Source of the DNA: DATBFX01 sp036558305
GTDB taxonomy: Bacteria; Chloroflexota; Chloroflexia; Thermomicrobiales; UBA6265
Direction of reading: 5' to 3'
Assembly: GCA_036558305.1 (NCBI GenBank)
Contig: DATBFX010000293.1
Location: forward strand, 1 to 19,382
DNA: 19,382 bases
The position numbers were made by a program, and so were the translations under genes. The notes under the pieces are model-generated. The model was not told the DNA's origin, searched no databases, and saw only the letters and a list, made by a program, of their open reading frames with translations. Of this stretch, positions 1-8,600 are shown in pieces (position 1 is the first letter of the stretch; every line of letters starts with the position of its first letter).

Positions 1-31
1 CGGAGCCGGCGGCAAATTGCCGCCGGCTCCG
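1..31. repeat. Perfect GC-rich palindrome at the left window edge
   Basis: Two 15-base arms that are exact reverse complements surround a single central A. The arm begins CGGAGCCGGCGG. The element lies 34 bases beyond the stop codon of the minus-strand membrane protein gene, so it could act as a transcript-ending or mRNA-protecting hairpin there. No T-run can be judged because the window ends. It could also be a copy of a dispersed REP-like repeat. The palindrome is directly seen; its role is inferred. Confidence 0.6.
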
Positions 32-64
32 CTACGCTTGTCGCTCGCTCCGTGTCGAATCGGG

Positions 65-577
65 TTAGGCCAATTCGTGCAGCGAGTTGAAAAACCGGAC
101 CGCGCTTCGACGGCCGCCTTCGCCTTGGGGATGAACCACGATCTCGAGATCCGTTCCGTCTTCGGTCGGAAAAATGCCGAGCGCAACCGTTTGCGAACCG
201 CGGGCGAGCAGCAGGTAGATGACGCCGGGGATCACGCCGAACAGGAAAAAGAAGATCGCCGGGAGAAGATGCGGCCCGAGCTTACGCCAATAGACCAACT
301 CGTCGAGCTCGATGCGGGCAAGCGCCCACGGTGCACGCCCGAACCAGGACGTGGCGCGGTCGTGAATGTCACCGGCCGGGATGGGCACACGCCGCCGCAG
401 CCGAAACGACCGACTCTCGATGAATCGCCCCACCCCGATCGCGGCGAGACCCGTGCCGAGCGCCAACCCGACGATGCCGGCGATGACGGCCGACCGCAAT
501 CCCTCGGACGCATAAACCGCCATCCCAGCCAAGCCAGTGGCGACACCGATCACGCCGATGAGGACCAATGGCCGCAT
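65..577 (-). CDS. Small membrane protein of unknown function
   Basis: This is a 170-residue protein that I do not recognise. Two hydrophobic segments lie at the N-terminus (about residues 3-23 and 28-48, rich in Gly, Ala, Val and Ile). A third, LLPAIFFFLFGVIPGVIYLL, comes after a central soluble stretch, and a polar tail of about 45 residues follows. The start is the ATG at 577, with AGGAAG about 8 bases upstream. A TTG at 613 would add 12 charged residues but has only a poorly spaced SD. The gene follows the acetamidase on the same strand after a gap of about 108 bases, so it may be the last gene of that transcript. A palindrome sits just past its stop. No enzymatic motif is visible. Confidence 0.72.
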   Translation of the reverse strand: MRPLVLIGVIGVATGLAGMAVYASEGLRSAVIAGIVGLALGTGLAAIGVGRFIESRSFRLRRRVPIPAGDIHDRATSWFGRAPWALARIELDELVYWRKLGPHLLPAIFFFLFGVIPGVIYLLLARGSQTVALGIFPTEDGTDLEIVVHPQGEGGRRSAVRFFNSLHELA

Positions 578-685
578 CGCCTTTGCTTCCTTCGGTCGAA
601 CAAACCGTCTCAACTCCGCGAATCGTGAAGACCTTGGCAGTATACGCCGTCCGCGGATGATCGGATTGCTTCCTCCCAGAATCGA

Positions 686-1588
686 CTAACCGAGCCGCGC
701 CACCCCCTTCGGGAAGACCGCGCAGGCGGTCGCATCGCAGCCCTTGATGCGGGCGCACTGACCGACGCGGACGTCGCCGCGGGCGCTGACGAGGAGGAAG
801 GCCGCCGTGCGGTCGAGGTCGAAGCGGTGCATCAGCAATTGGGTCAAGCCCTCGACCGCTTCGCCGACCGCGTCGTCGAGGGTCGGTCCCTGGCCGGTCG
901 CGATCCAGGCGTCCGGGGTCTGGATCCAGGGACGAGCGGGGGCCGCGTCTTTGAGCAGTTCGACGCGCACCGTCACCTCGCCGTTGATCTCGACCCCGGT
1001 CCCGCCGACCTCGCCGTCGCCCATCGAGGCGTGGATGTCGCCGATCGCCAGCAGCGCACCGGGGACGTGGACCGGCAGGTAGACCGTGGCGTCGACCGCG
1101 ACCGCGGTGTAGTCCATGTTGCTGCCCTGGGGACCGGGGTGGGCGGTGTAGACGGCGCCCTCGGCCGGGGCCGTGCCGATGACGCCGACCATCGGCCGCG
1201 CCGGGAAGCGGAGTTTCTCGCCGAAGATTAGATCGTCCCCATCGACGCGCACCATCACGATCCCGTTGGCGGTGATGCCGTTCTGGAGCACCCCGGCGCC
1301 GCCGAGGGAGCGCACCCACCCGAGTGGGGCGAGCCGGATGTCGAGGATCTCGACCGCGAGGGCGTCGCCCGGTTCGGCTCCCTCGACCGCGATCGGACCG
1401 CAGGCCGGGTTCACCTTTTTCGGATCGCGGACGCGGACGAACTCCGCTACGTCCTCCGGTTTGTGGATGCGGCCGGTCGAGGTGTCGTAGGTCTCGACGG
1501 TCAGCGTCTCCCCGGAGCGAATCGTCGCCACCGGCGGGATCGTCGCGTCGAAGGCGTAGGTGAGTTTGTCGCGCGGAATCCGGAGCAT
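686..1588 (-). CDS. Acetamidase/formamidase family protein
   Basis: The 300-residue protein belongs to the FmdA/AmdA family, cytoplasmic metal-dependent amidohydrolases that release ammonia from formamide, acetamide or related small amides. Family landmarks visible are CGPIAVEGAEPGD (about residues 63-75), GSNMDY (155-160), the YLPVHVPGALLAIGD stretch and the histidine/acid motif GDIHASMGDGE (183-193). Length is normal for the family. The ATG start has GGAGGG six bases upstream. It lies 36 bases after the P-loop protein gene on the same strand and is probably co-transcribed with it. A divergent paralog lies at 9389-10393 and a decayed fragment at 2212-2450. The exact substrate cannot be read from the sequence. 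Confidence 0.92.
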   Translation of the reverse strand: MLRIPRDKLTYAFDATIPPVATIRSGETLTVETYDTSTGRIHKPEDVAEFVRVRDPKKVNPACGPIAVEGAEPGDALAVEILDIRLAPLGWVRSLGGAGVLQNGITANGIVMVRVDGDDLIFGEKLRFPARPMVGVIGTAPAEGAVYTAHPGPQGSNMDYTAVAVDATVYLPVHVPGALLAIGDIHASMGDGEVGGTGVEINGEVTVRVELLKDAAPARPWIQTPDAWIATGQGPTLDDAVGEAVEGLTQLLMHRFDLDRTAAFLLVSARGDVRVGQCARIKGCDATACAVFPKGVARLG

Positions 1589-1624
1589 GGTCTACCCTCC
1601 CGGTCTGGAACACGAAGATCTGGT

Positions 1625-2215
1625 TCAGAGCAGGGCCAGCGCCCGCTCGAAGGCGGTCTCCCAGGGTCGGGCCGGGAGCGTGGGAATGCCGAGGCGGTCG
1701 GCCTCCCGGCGCAGCCATTCGCTGTGGCGCCAACTCGCCCGCGCCCGTCCCGACTGCGGCTCGCCTTCCCTCGCCAGGTAGTTGCGCCCGATCTGCTCCT
1801 CCTCGGCTTCGTAGACGATGAGGGCGCGCACCCGCTCGCCGGCAGGGATGCCATCGTAGGACGACTGGACGGCGAGGGAAGGCAGGAGGAAATCGCCCTC
1901 CAGGAGGATCGGAGAGCCGCCGTCGAGGTGGTTGGCGATCACGTACTCGAGCGTCTGTGCCATCACCTCGGAGTAGCGGATCGCCAGCGCCAGCTTCCCC
2001 TCCTCGTCCAGGCGAAAGAACGCCGCCGGATCGGTGCGGAAGAAGTGCACCGCCGGGTACTGCTCCGGCGTCGTCATCCGCTCGAGGACCACCTGGAAAT
2101 CGTCGATCTCGGTGATGCCCACGCCGAAGTGGTGCGCCAGCCGGTAGCTGACCCGGGTCTTACCCACCCCGCTGGCGCCGCCGATCAGCAGAATGTCCCA
2201 GCTCCGGTCGCTCAC
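1625..2215 (-). CDS. P-loop kinase-like protein (2-phosphoglycerate kinase-like)
   Basis: The 196-residue soluble protein has a clear Walker A motif, GGASGVGKT (residues 12-20), directly after the first hydrophobic strand. The segment ILLEGDFLLPSL further on resembles the Walker B/LEG region of small-molecule kinases related to 2-phosphoglycerate kinase (COG2074) and other AAA_33-type P-loop kinases. The substrate is unknown. The start is GTG at 2215, preceded by GGAGGGGAAGG. The GTG overlaps the TGA that ends the upstream acetamidase fragment, in the form GTGA. The gene is followed by the acetamidase 36 bases downstream, which suggests a shared transcript. A broader uridine/adenylylsulfate-kinase-like role cannot be excluded. 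Confidence 0.75.
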   Translation of the reverse strand: MSDRSWDILLIGGASGVGKTRVSYRLAHHFGVGITEIDDFQVVLERMTTPEQYPAVHFFRTDPAAFFRLDEEGKLALAIRYSEVMAQTLEYVIANHLDGGSPILLEGDFLLPSLAVQSSYDGIPAGERVRALIVYEAEEEQIGRNYLAREGEPQSGRARASWRHSEWLRREADRLGIPTLPARPWETAFERALALL

Positions 2216-2450
2216 CTTCCCCTCCCCGGACCGGCGACCGCGCCGTGCGGAAGGATCGCGCGCACGCGGGACGCGACCCGCCCGGTCGATCGAACGACGA
2301 GGATGCCGGCGAAGGCGGGTGCTTCGACATGCGGCAGTCCGCCGTGCCCCGCCAATGGGTTTGGCATCGCTTCGAAGGCAAGGCGCGGCATTCGGTTCTC
2401 CTCCCTCACGACGGATTGTACCGGGGTATCGACGAATCGGAGATCAGGCG
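2212..2450 (-). pseudogene. C-terminal remnant of an acetamidase/formamidase gene
   Basis: Read on the minus strand, the frame ending at TGA 2212 aligns nearly gap-free with the C-terminus of the acetamidase paralog at 9389-10393. AFEAM matches ALEAM, GGLPHVEAPAFAG matches HGLPRAEALALAS, and RAILPHGAVA matches HAVLPHGAVA. About three residues are missing before the last block, and an upstream DTPV matches ETPV after a further small deletion. DNA also agrees: 23 of 27 bases match around 2232-2258, and GCATCGCTTCGA is identical in both. The catalytic core is absent. An ATG at 2391 has GGAGG eight bases upstream and a TACAAT hexamer at 2415-2420, so a 59-residue peptide (2212-2391) might still be made. 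I judge it a broken gene. The left boundary near 2450 is approximate. Confidence 0.6.
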
Positions 2451-2656
2451 AGCGGAGGGCCGCCGACTCCTCGGCACGTCCGACCGCGTGTCGGGGTGCC
2501 CGTTAAGGGGTACGTAATTTTAAGGATGCCGAGTGGCCGAACCCGTCCTAATCTCTCTCCGCATACCGGATTCTGGATTCGACGCGTCGTACCTTGACCT
2601 GCGACCCGTCGCCGGCGCCGATCTGTTCGGCGTGCTATCGCGAGGGAGAAGTGGGG
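2451..2656. other. Intergenic region upstream of the giant repeat-protein gene
   Basis: About 200 bases hold no supported gene. An A/T-rich island with TACGTAATTTTAAGG (around 2511-2525) stands out from the GC-rich surroundings and is the likeliest promoter area, on either strand. A TTGACC hexamer at 2594-2599 resembles a -35 box but has no good -10 at standard spacing. A 10-base palindrome CGACGCGTCG lies at 2580-2589. The region ends with the SD GAGGGAG (2642-2648) of the giant gene. Confidence 0.4.
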
Positions 2657-5600
2657 ATGTCTCGGCTGATTCGGTCGGTCCGTCTGCTCTCGTTCATCGC
2701 GCTCTGCGCCGTGTCGCTCTCCTCCGTCACCGCGGCGGACGCGGCCAAGAAACCACCGCCCGATCCGGCGGATTTCTCGGTCCAGGTCACCTGCGAACCG
2801 TTCGACCCTGCAAGCGGCACCACGACCTGCGCGTTTGCCGCCTTCGCGAGCGACGGGTCGTCGATCCACTCCTTCACCCTCCTCGGCGAACCGTGTGGCC
2901 CCGTCACCGGTGGCACCGGGAGATCGACCGCGGACGGCATCCGCTTCGGCGGCGAATCGGGCACGCTGACGCTCGCTTCCGTCGCGAGCGTCGCCGGTAC
3001 GGCGTCGTACGAGCTGCGGGTCGACAGCGACCGCTTCACGGTCGACGGTCCGGGTCTCGGTTGCACCGCACCGCCACCCCCCGATGCAGACGGCGACGGC
3101 GTCGCCGACGACGCCGACAACTGCGTCGACACCGCCAACCCCGACCAGGTCGACACCGACGCCGACGGCCAAGGCGATGCCTGCGACGACACCCCCAGCG
3201 GACCGGACCACGACGGCGACGGCATCCCCGACGAGACCGACAACTGTCGCCGCGTGCCGAACCCGGACCAGGCCGACGCCGATGGTGACGGTAAGGGGGA
3301 TGCCTGCGACGAGACGCCGAACGGTCCCGACCGCGACGGCGACGGGGTCCCGGACAGCAGCGACAACTGCACACGTGATCCGAACGCCGACCAATCCGAT
3401 CTCGACGGCGACGGCAAAGGTGACGTCTGCGACGACACGCCCAACGGGCCGGATGCCGACGGCGACGGCGTCGCGGACAAAACCGACAACTGCCGGAACG
3501 TGGCGAACCCCGATCAGGCCGACGCGGATGGCGACGGCAAAGGGGACGCCTGCGACGAGACACCAAACGGCCCAGACCACGACGGCGACGGCGTACCGGA
3601 CAAGGTCGACAACTGTCGCGACGACGCCAATCCCGACCAGGCCGACCTCGACGGCGACGGCAAGGGGGACGTCTGCGACAAGGACGACGACGGCGACAAG
3701 GTCAAGGACGACCACGACAACTGCCCGACCGCCGCCAACCACGACCAGAAGGACACCGACGGCGACGGTCTCGGCGACTCCTGCGACGACACGCCGAGCG
3801 GTCCCGACGCCGACGCCGACGGCGTGCCCGACGACACCGACAACTGCCCCCAGACGCCGAACCCCGATCAGGCGGACAGCGACCACGACGGCACCGGCGA
3901 CGCCTGCGACACCCCGAACACCCCGCCGGTCGCCCACGACGACGACGCCACGACCGCCGTCGACACGGCCGTCACCATCGACGTCCTCGCCAACGACGAC
4001 GACTCCGACGGCGACGCCTTGACCGTCGCCGAGGTCACGGCGCCCACGGCCGGCGGGACCACCTCCCTCGCGGACGACGGCACGATCACCTACACCCCCG
4101 GCTCCGGCTTTACCGGCACCGACACCTTCACCTACACCGTGGACGACGGCCACGGCGGGACGGCCGGCGCGACCGTGACGGTCAGCGTCCTCACCAGCGG
4201 CGCCGTCGTCACCAAGTACGGCGACGACTCCGGCTCCACCCCGCTGCCGGGTGCCTGCTACGCGATCTTCGTCGACGAGGACGGCGATCAGCACCTCGAC
4301 GAAGAGATCGACACCTACCTCTTCAGTGCCTGCGACGACACCGGTCGCCTCGAGTTGACCCTGTCACCCGCCAGCTACATCCTCTACGAGAGCCGCGCTC
4401 CCCGCGGCTACGCGACCTTCGACCCCATCGCATTCTCGGTCGCCCCGGGCGCCGTCACCCCGGTTCGCGTCGTCGATCAGCGACTCCTCTCGATCACCAT
4501 CGGGAAATTCGGCGCCGACACTGGCGACACCCCGCTCCCCGGCGCCTGCTTCTACCTTTATCGCGACGACGACCAGAACGGCGTCCGCGACAGCGACGAG
4601 GCGTACCGCGCCGCCTGCGACGACGCGTCGAGCGGAATCCTCGTCTTGCAGAGTCTGACCCCCGGCAGCTACGTGATCGCGGAGGTGCGACCCCCCACCG
4701 GCTACGTCCCGGTGCCCGACGTGCCGATCACCCTCGTCGCCGGTCAGAACAAGACGATCCAGATCGTCGACCAACCGGGCGGCGCGGTGGTCTCCAAATA
4801 CGGCGTCGACACCGGAACGACCCTGCTGACGGGCGCCTGTTTCCAGGTCTGGACCGACGACGACGGCAGCGGTACCTGGGACGAGGAGGCCGATGGCTTC
4901 GTCGCCGAGGTCTGCGACGGGTTCGGCGACCCCCGCGACGGCCGCGTCGGTTTCGTGCTCGACCCCGGAACCTACTTGCTTGTCGAGACCCACGCACCGT
5001 TTGGCTACGTCGCGAGCGACCCGATCCTCTTCACGGTCGGCGCCGACGGCACGGCCGCCCTCGACGTCATCGACGAGCGGGCACCGACCCTGACCGTCGA
5101 GAAATTCGGCGCCGACACCGGCGAGACCCCGCTCCCGGGTTCCTGCTTCGATCTCTACCGGGATGCCAACGGGAATCAAGCCCTTGACGAAGGCGAGGAC
5201 GATCCGGTTGCCCAGGAGTGCGACTACGGCGGCGACGGCATCCTCGACTTCGGCCCGCAACTCCCCGGCGACTACATCCTCCGGGAACGGGAAGCGCCGG
5301 CCGGTTACGCGCTGGCGCCCGACGTCGCCTTCACCCTGACCGGGTCGGAACAGCGCCACCTGACGGTCGTCGACCAACCCGGCGGGGTCGTCATCACCAA
5401 ACTCGGCAGCGACACCGGCGAGACTCCACTACCAGGCGCCTGCTTCTGGTTCTTCCGCGACGACAACGGCGACGGTCGACTCCAGGAATGGGAGGACGAC
5501 CCGCTCGTTGCCGACGCCTGCGACGGCGAGTACACCGGCAAGATCGCCGCCCCCTTGCCGCCGGGCTCCTACTTCGCGGTCGAGTACCGCACTCCGGCGG

Positions 5601-8600
5601 GCTACCAGACGGCCGATCCCGTCCTCTTCTCCGTCGTCGAGGGCGCGGCCACCCAGCTCACCATCACCGACTACCGCCTCCCCACCCTGACGATCGCCAA
5701 GCGCGGCGCCGACACCGGCGACGACCCGCTCACCGGCGCCTGCTTCACGCTCTTCTACGACCAGAACGGCAACGGCGCCCGCGACGAGGAAGACGATTAC
5801 GGCCCGTCCGTCTGCGACGGCGGCTACCGCGACGACGAAGCAGACGGTATCCTCCCCTTCGGTCCCGTCCAACCCGGCAACTACGTCCTCGCCGAAACGA
5901 CCCCGCCCCTCGGCTACCTCCCTGCCGCCGATCAGGCGCTGACCTTCGCCCTCGGCGAGAACAAGAACCTGACGATCGTCGACGAACCCGGCGGTCTCGT
6001 CGTCACCAAACTCGGCGCCGACACCGACCAGACCCCACTCCCCGGCGCCTGCTTCGCGGTCTGGACCGACAACGACGCGAACGGGCTACTCGACCCGGAG
6101 TTCGACACCTTCCTCACCTACCAATGCGACGACGACCGCGACGGCCACTTCAGCTTCGCTCTCCCGCCCGGCACCTACTTGCTCCAGGAAGACGGCACAC
6201 CCTACGGGTACGCGCCCGCCGCGCCAATTCCCTTTGAAATGGCGGACGGCATCGCGACCCGGTTGACGGTCGTCGACGACAAACTCGCCACCCTCTCGAT
6301 CCGCAAACTCGGCGCCGACACCGGGTCCACCCTGCTCCCCGACGCCTGCTTCGATCTCTACCTCGACGCCGACGGCGACGGCGCGCTCAACACCGACGTC
6401 GATCCGCGCGCGGCGAGTGCCTGCGACGAGTCGGACGGGACCGACGGCGTCACCCGCTTCGACAGCCTGCCGGCCGGGACCTACCTCGTCCACGAGACGA
6501 GGTCTCCGGTCGGGTACGGCCCGGCGCCGGATCAGGTCGTGACCCTGACCCTGAACGACACCGCGCAGCTCGACGTGATCGACCCGCCGGGCGGGATCGT
6601 CGTCACCAAGTACGGGTCCGACACCGGCACCACGCCCCTCCCCGGCGCCTGCTTCAACCTGTACCGCGACGTCGACGACAACGGCGTCTTCGACGAGATC
6701 GACCAGGAAGGGTTCATGGGCGGCGCCTGCGACGACGACGGCGACGGCCGCTTCGGCTTCGGCGTCGGACCGGGCACGTACTACGTTGTCGAGACGAGCG
6801 CGCCCGAGGGCTATGCCGGCTCCCCACCAGTTGCCGTCACCGTCGTCGCCGGCGTCCGCTCCCAGGTCGCCGTCACCGATCGCAGACTCGCCACCCTGTT
6901 GATCCACAAGACCGGCGCGGACGACCCGGAATCCCCGCTCGGCGGCGCCTGCTTCAACCTCTACCGGGACGACAACGAGAACGGCACGCACGAGCCGGAG
7001 GAGGAAGGCGGCGTCTACCGCTCGTGCGACGACTGGGGATACCCCGATTACCGCGACAACGGCCTGATCGGCTTCCGCAACCTGCCGCCGGGCGCCTACG
7101 TCCTCGTCGAAACCGACGTCCCCTTCGGCCACCTCGTGAACCCGGACACCGCCGTCGTCCTCGGCGACGGCGAGGACAAGGAGATCGACGTCGTCGACCC
7201 GGTCGGCGCCATCCTGACCGTCACCACCTACGGCGTCGACACCGGATCGAGTCCGATCGGCGGCGCCTGCTACCTGGTCTGGGCGGACCTGGACGGGGAT
7301 CGCCTGCTCGACAAGACCGTCGACACCACCGCGGCCGGCGGCTGCGACGGCGATCCCGACGGCTACGGCGGGACCGGTCAGATCTCCCTCACCCTCCCCA
7401 CCGGCAACTTCATCCTGGAGGAAACCGGTCCTCCGGCCGGGTACGCCGTCGTCGATCCGGTCCCCTTCGCGGCAACGGCGGGGGAGACGACCTCCCTGAC
7501 CGTAATCGATCCGCGGGCACCGCTCCTGACCGTCGTCAAGCGCGGCAGCGACACCGGCCAGACACCGCTCCTGGGCGCCTGCTTCCAGCTCTGGACCGAC
7601 CTCGACGCGGACGGTCTCCGTGCCGACGGCGATCACCCCATCTCCGGCGCCTGCGACGACTCCGCCTCCACCGGCTACCCGGATACGCTCGACGGCTTCA
7701 TCCACATCGGATACGTTGCTCCTGGCGCTTACGTCCTGGTCGAGACACGCGCCCCCGTCGGCTACCTCCTCACCGCCGACACCCCGATCGCGTTGCACGT
7801 CAACGACGAGGTCGAATTCCCGATCGTGGACGATCCCGGCGGCGCCGTCTTCACCAAACTCGGCATCGACACCGGCGAGACTCCCCTCGCGGGCGCCTGC
7901 CTCAACGCCTACGCCGACGCCGACGGCAGCGGCACGCTCACCGAGGGCGACGCCTTCGTCGACGGGACCTGCGACGGGTTCGACGGCACCTTCGACGGTA
8001 TCTTCGGCTTCCCGCTCCCGCCGGGTCGCTACCTGGCGGTCGAATCCTACCCGCCGGACGGTTACGTCATCGCCGCCCCGGTGCCCTTCACCGTCGCGTT
8101 GGGGGCGGCGACCCAGGTCCGCATCGTCGACCCGCGACCGGCCACGATCACGATCACGACCTACGGCACCGACACCGGCGAAACGCCGCTGCCCGGTGCC
8201 TGTTTCGACCTCTACCGCGACGCCGACGCGAACGGAACGCTCGACGCCTCCGATCCCCCCCTCGGCGGCGCCTGCGACAGCCAGTACTGGTGGGAACCGC
8301 TCGACGGCGTCACCTCGTTCGCCAACCTCGCTCCCGGCGCCTACCTGCTCGTGCAAACCGTCGCGCCGTTCGGCTACCTACCGGCGGCGACCGTGGCGCT
8401 CGCGCTCGACTCGGGGGAGGCGGAGCAAGTCCAGATCACCGACGCGCCGGGCGGCGTCGTCATCACCAAGCGCGGGTTCGACACCGGCGAGGCATCGCTT
8501 CCCGGCGCCTGCTTCGACGTCTGGTCCGACCTCGACCACAGCGGCAGCCTCGACACGAACGTCGATACCCGAACCACCGGCGAGTGCGATTGGCAGAGCG

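Noticed and set aside
17..628. Plus-strand open frame of about 203 codons at the left end
   Set aside because: It lies opposite a membrane protein with clear hydrophobic helices and a better SD. The plus product is a low-complexity polar sequence.
2657..2746. Lipoprotein signal (Cys in FIALCAVS)
   Set aside because: The residue before Cys is Leu rather than Gly/Ala/Ser and the Cys lies in the hydrophobic core, so a normal signal peptidase I site near TAADAA is more likely.
2444..4294. Long open frame (about 616 codons) on the minus strand opposite the thrombospondin repeats
   Set aside because: It is Val/Gly/Arg-rich because it reads GTC opposite the very frequent Asp codon GAC. The plus-strand protein has a signal peptide and recognisable domains, so this is a shadow.
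6086..8356. Long open frame (about 756 codons) on the minus strand within the domain array
   Set aside because: This is again the antisense of GAC-rich repeats. Its Val/Gly/Glu/Asp composition and repetition mirror the real coding strand.
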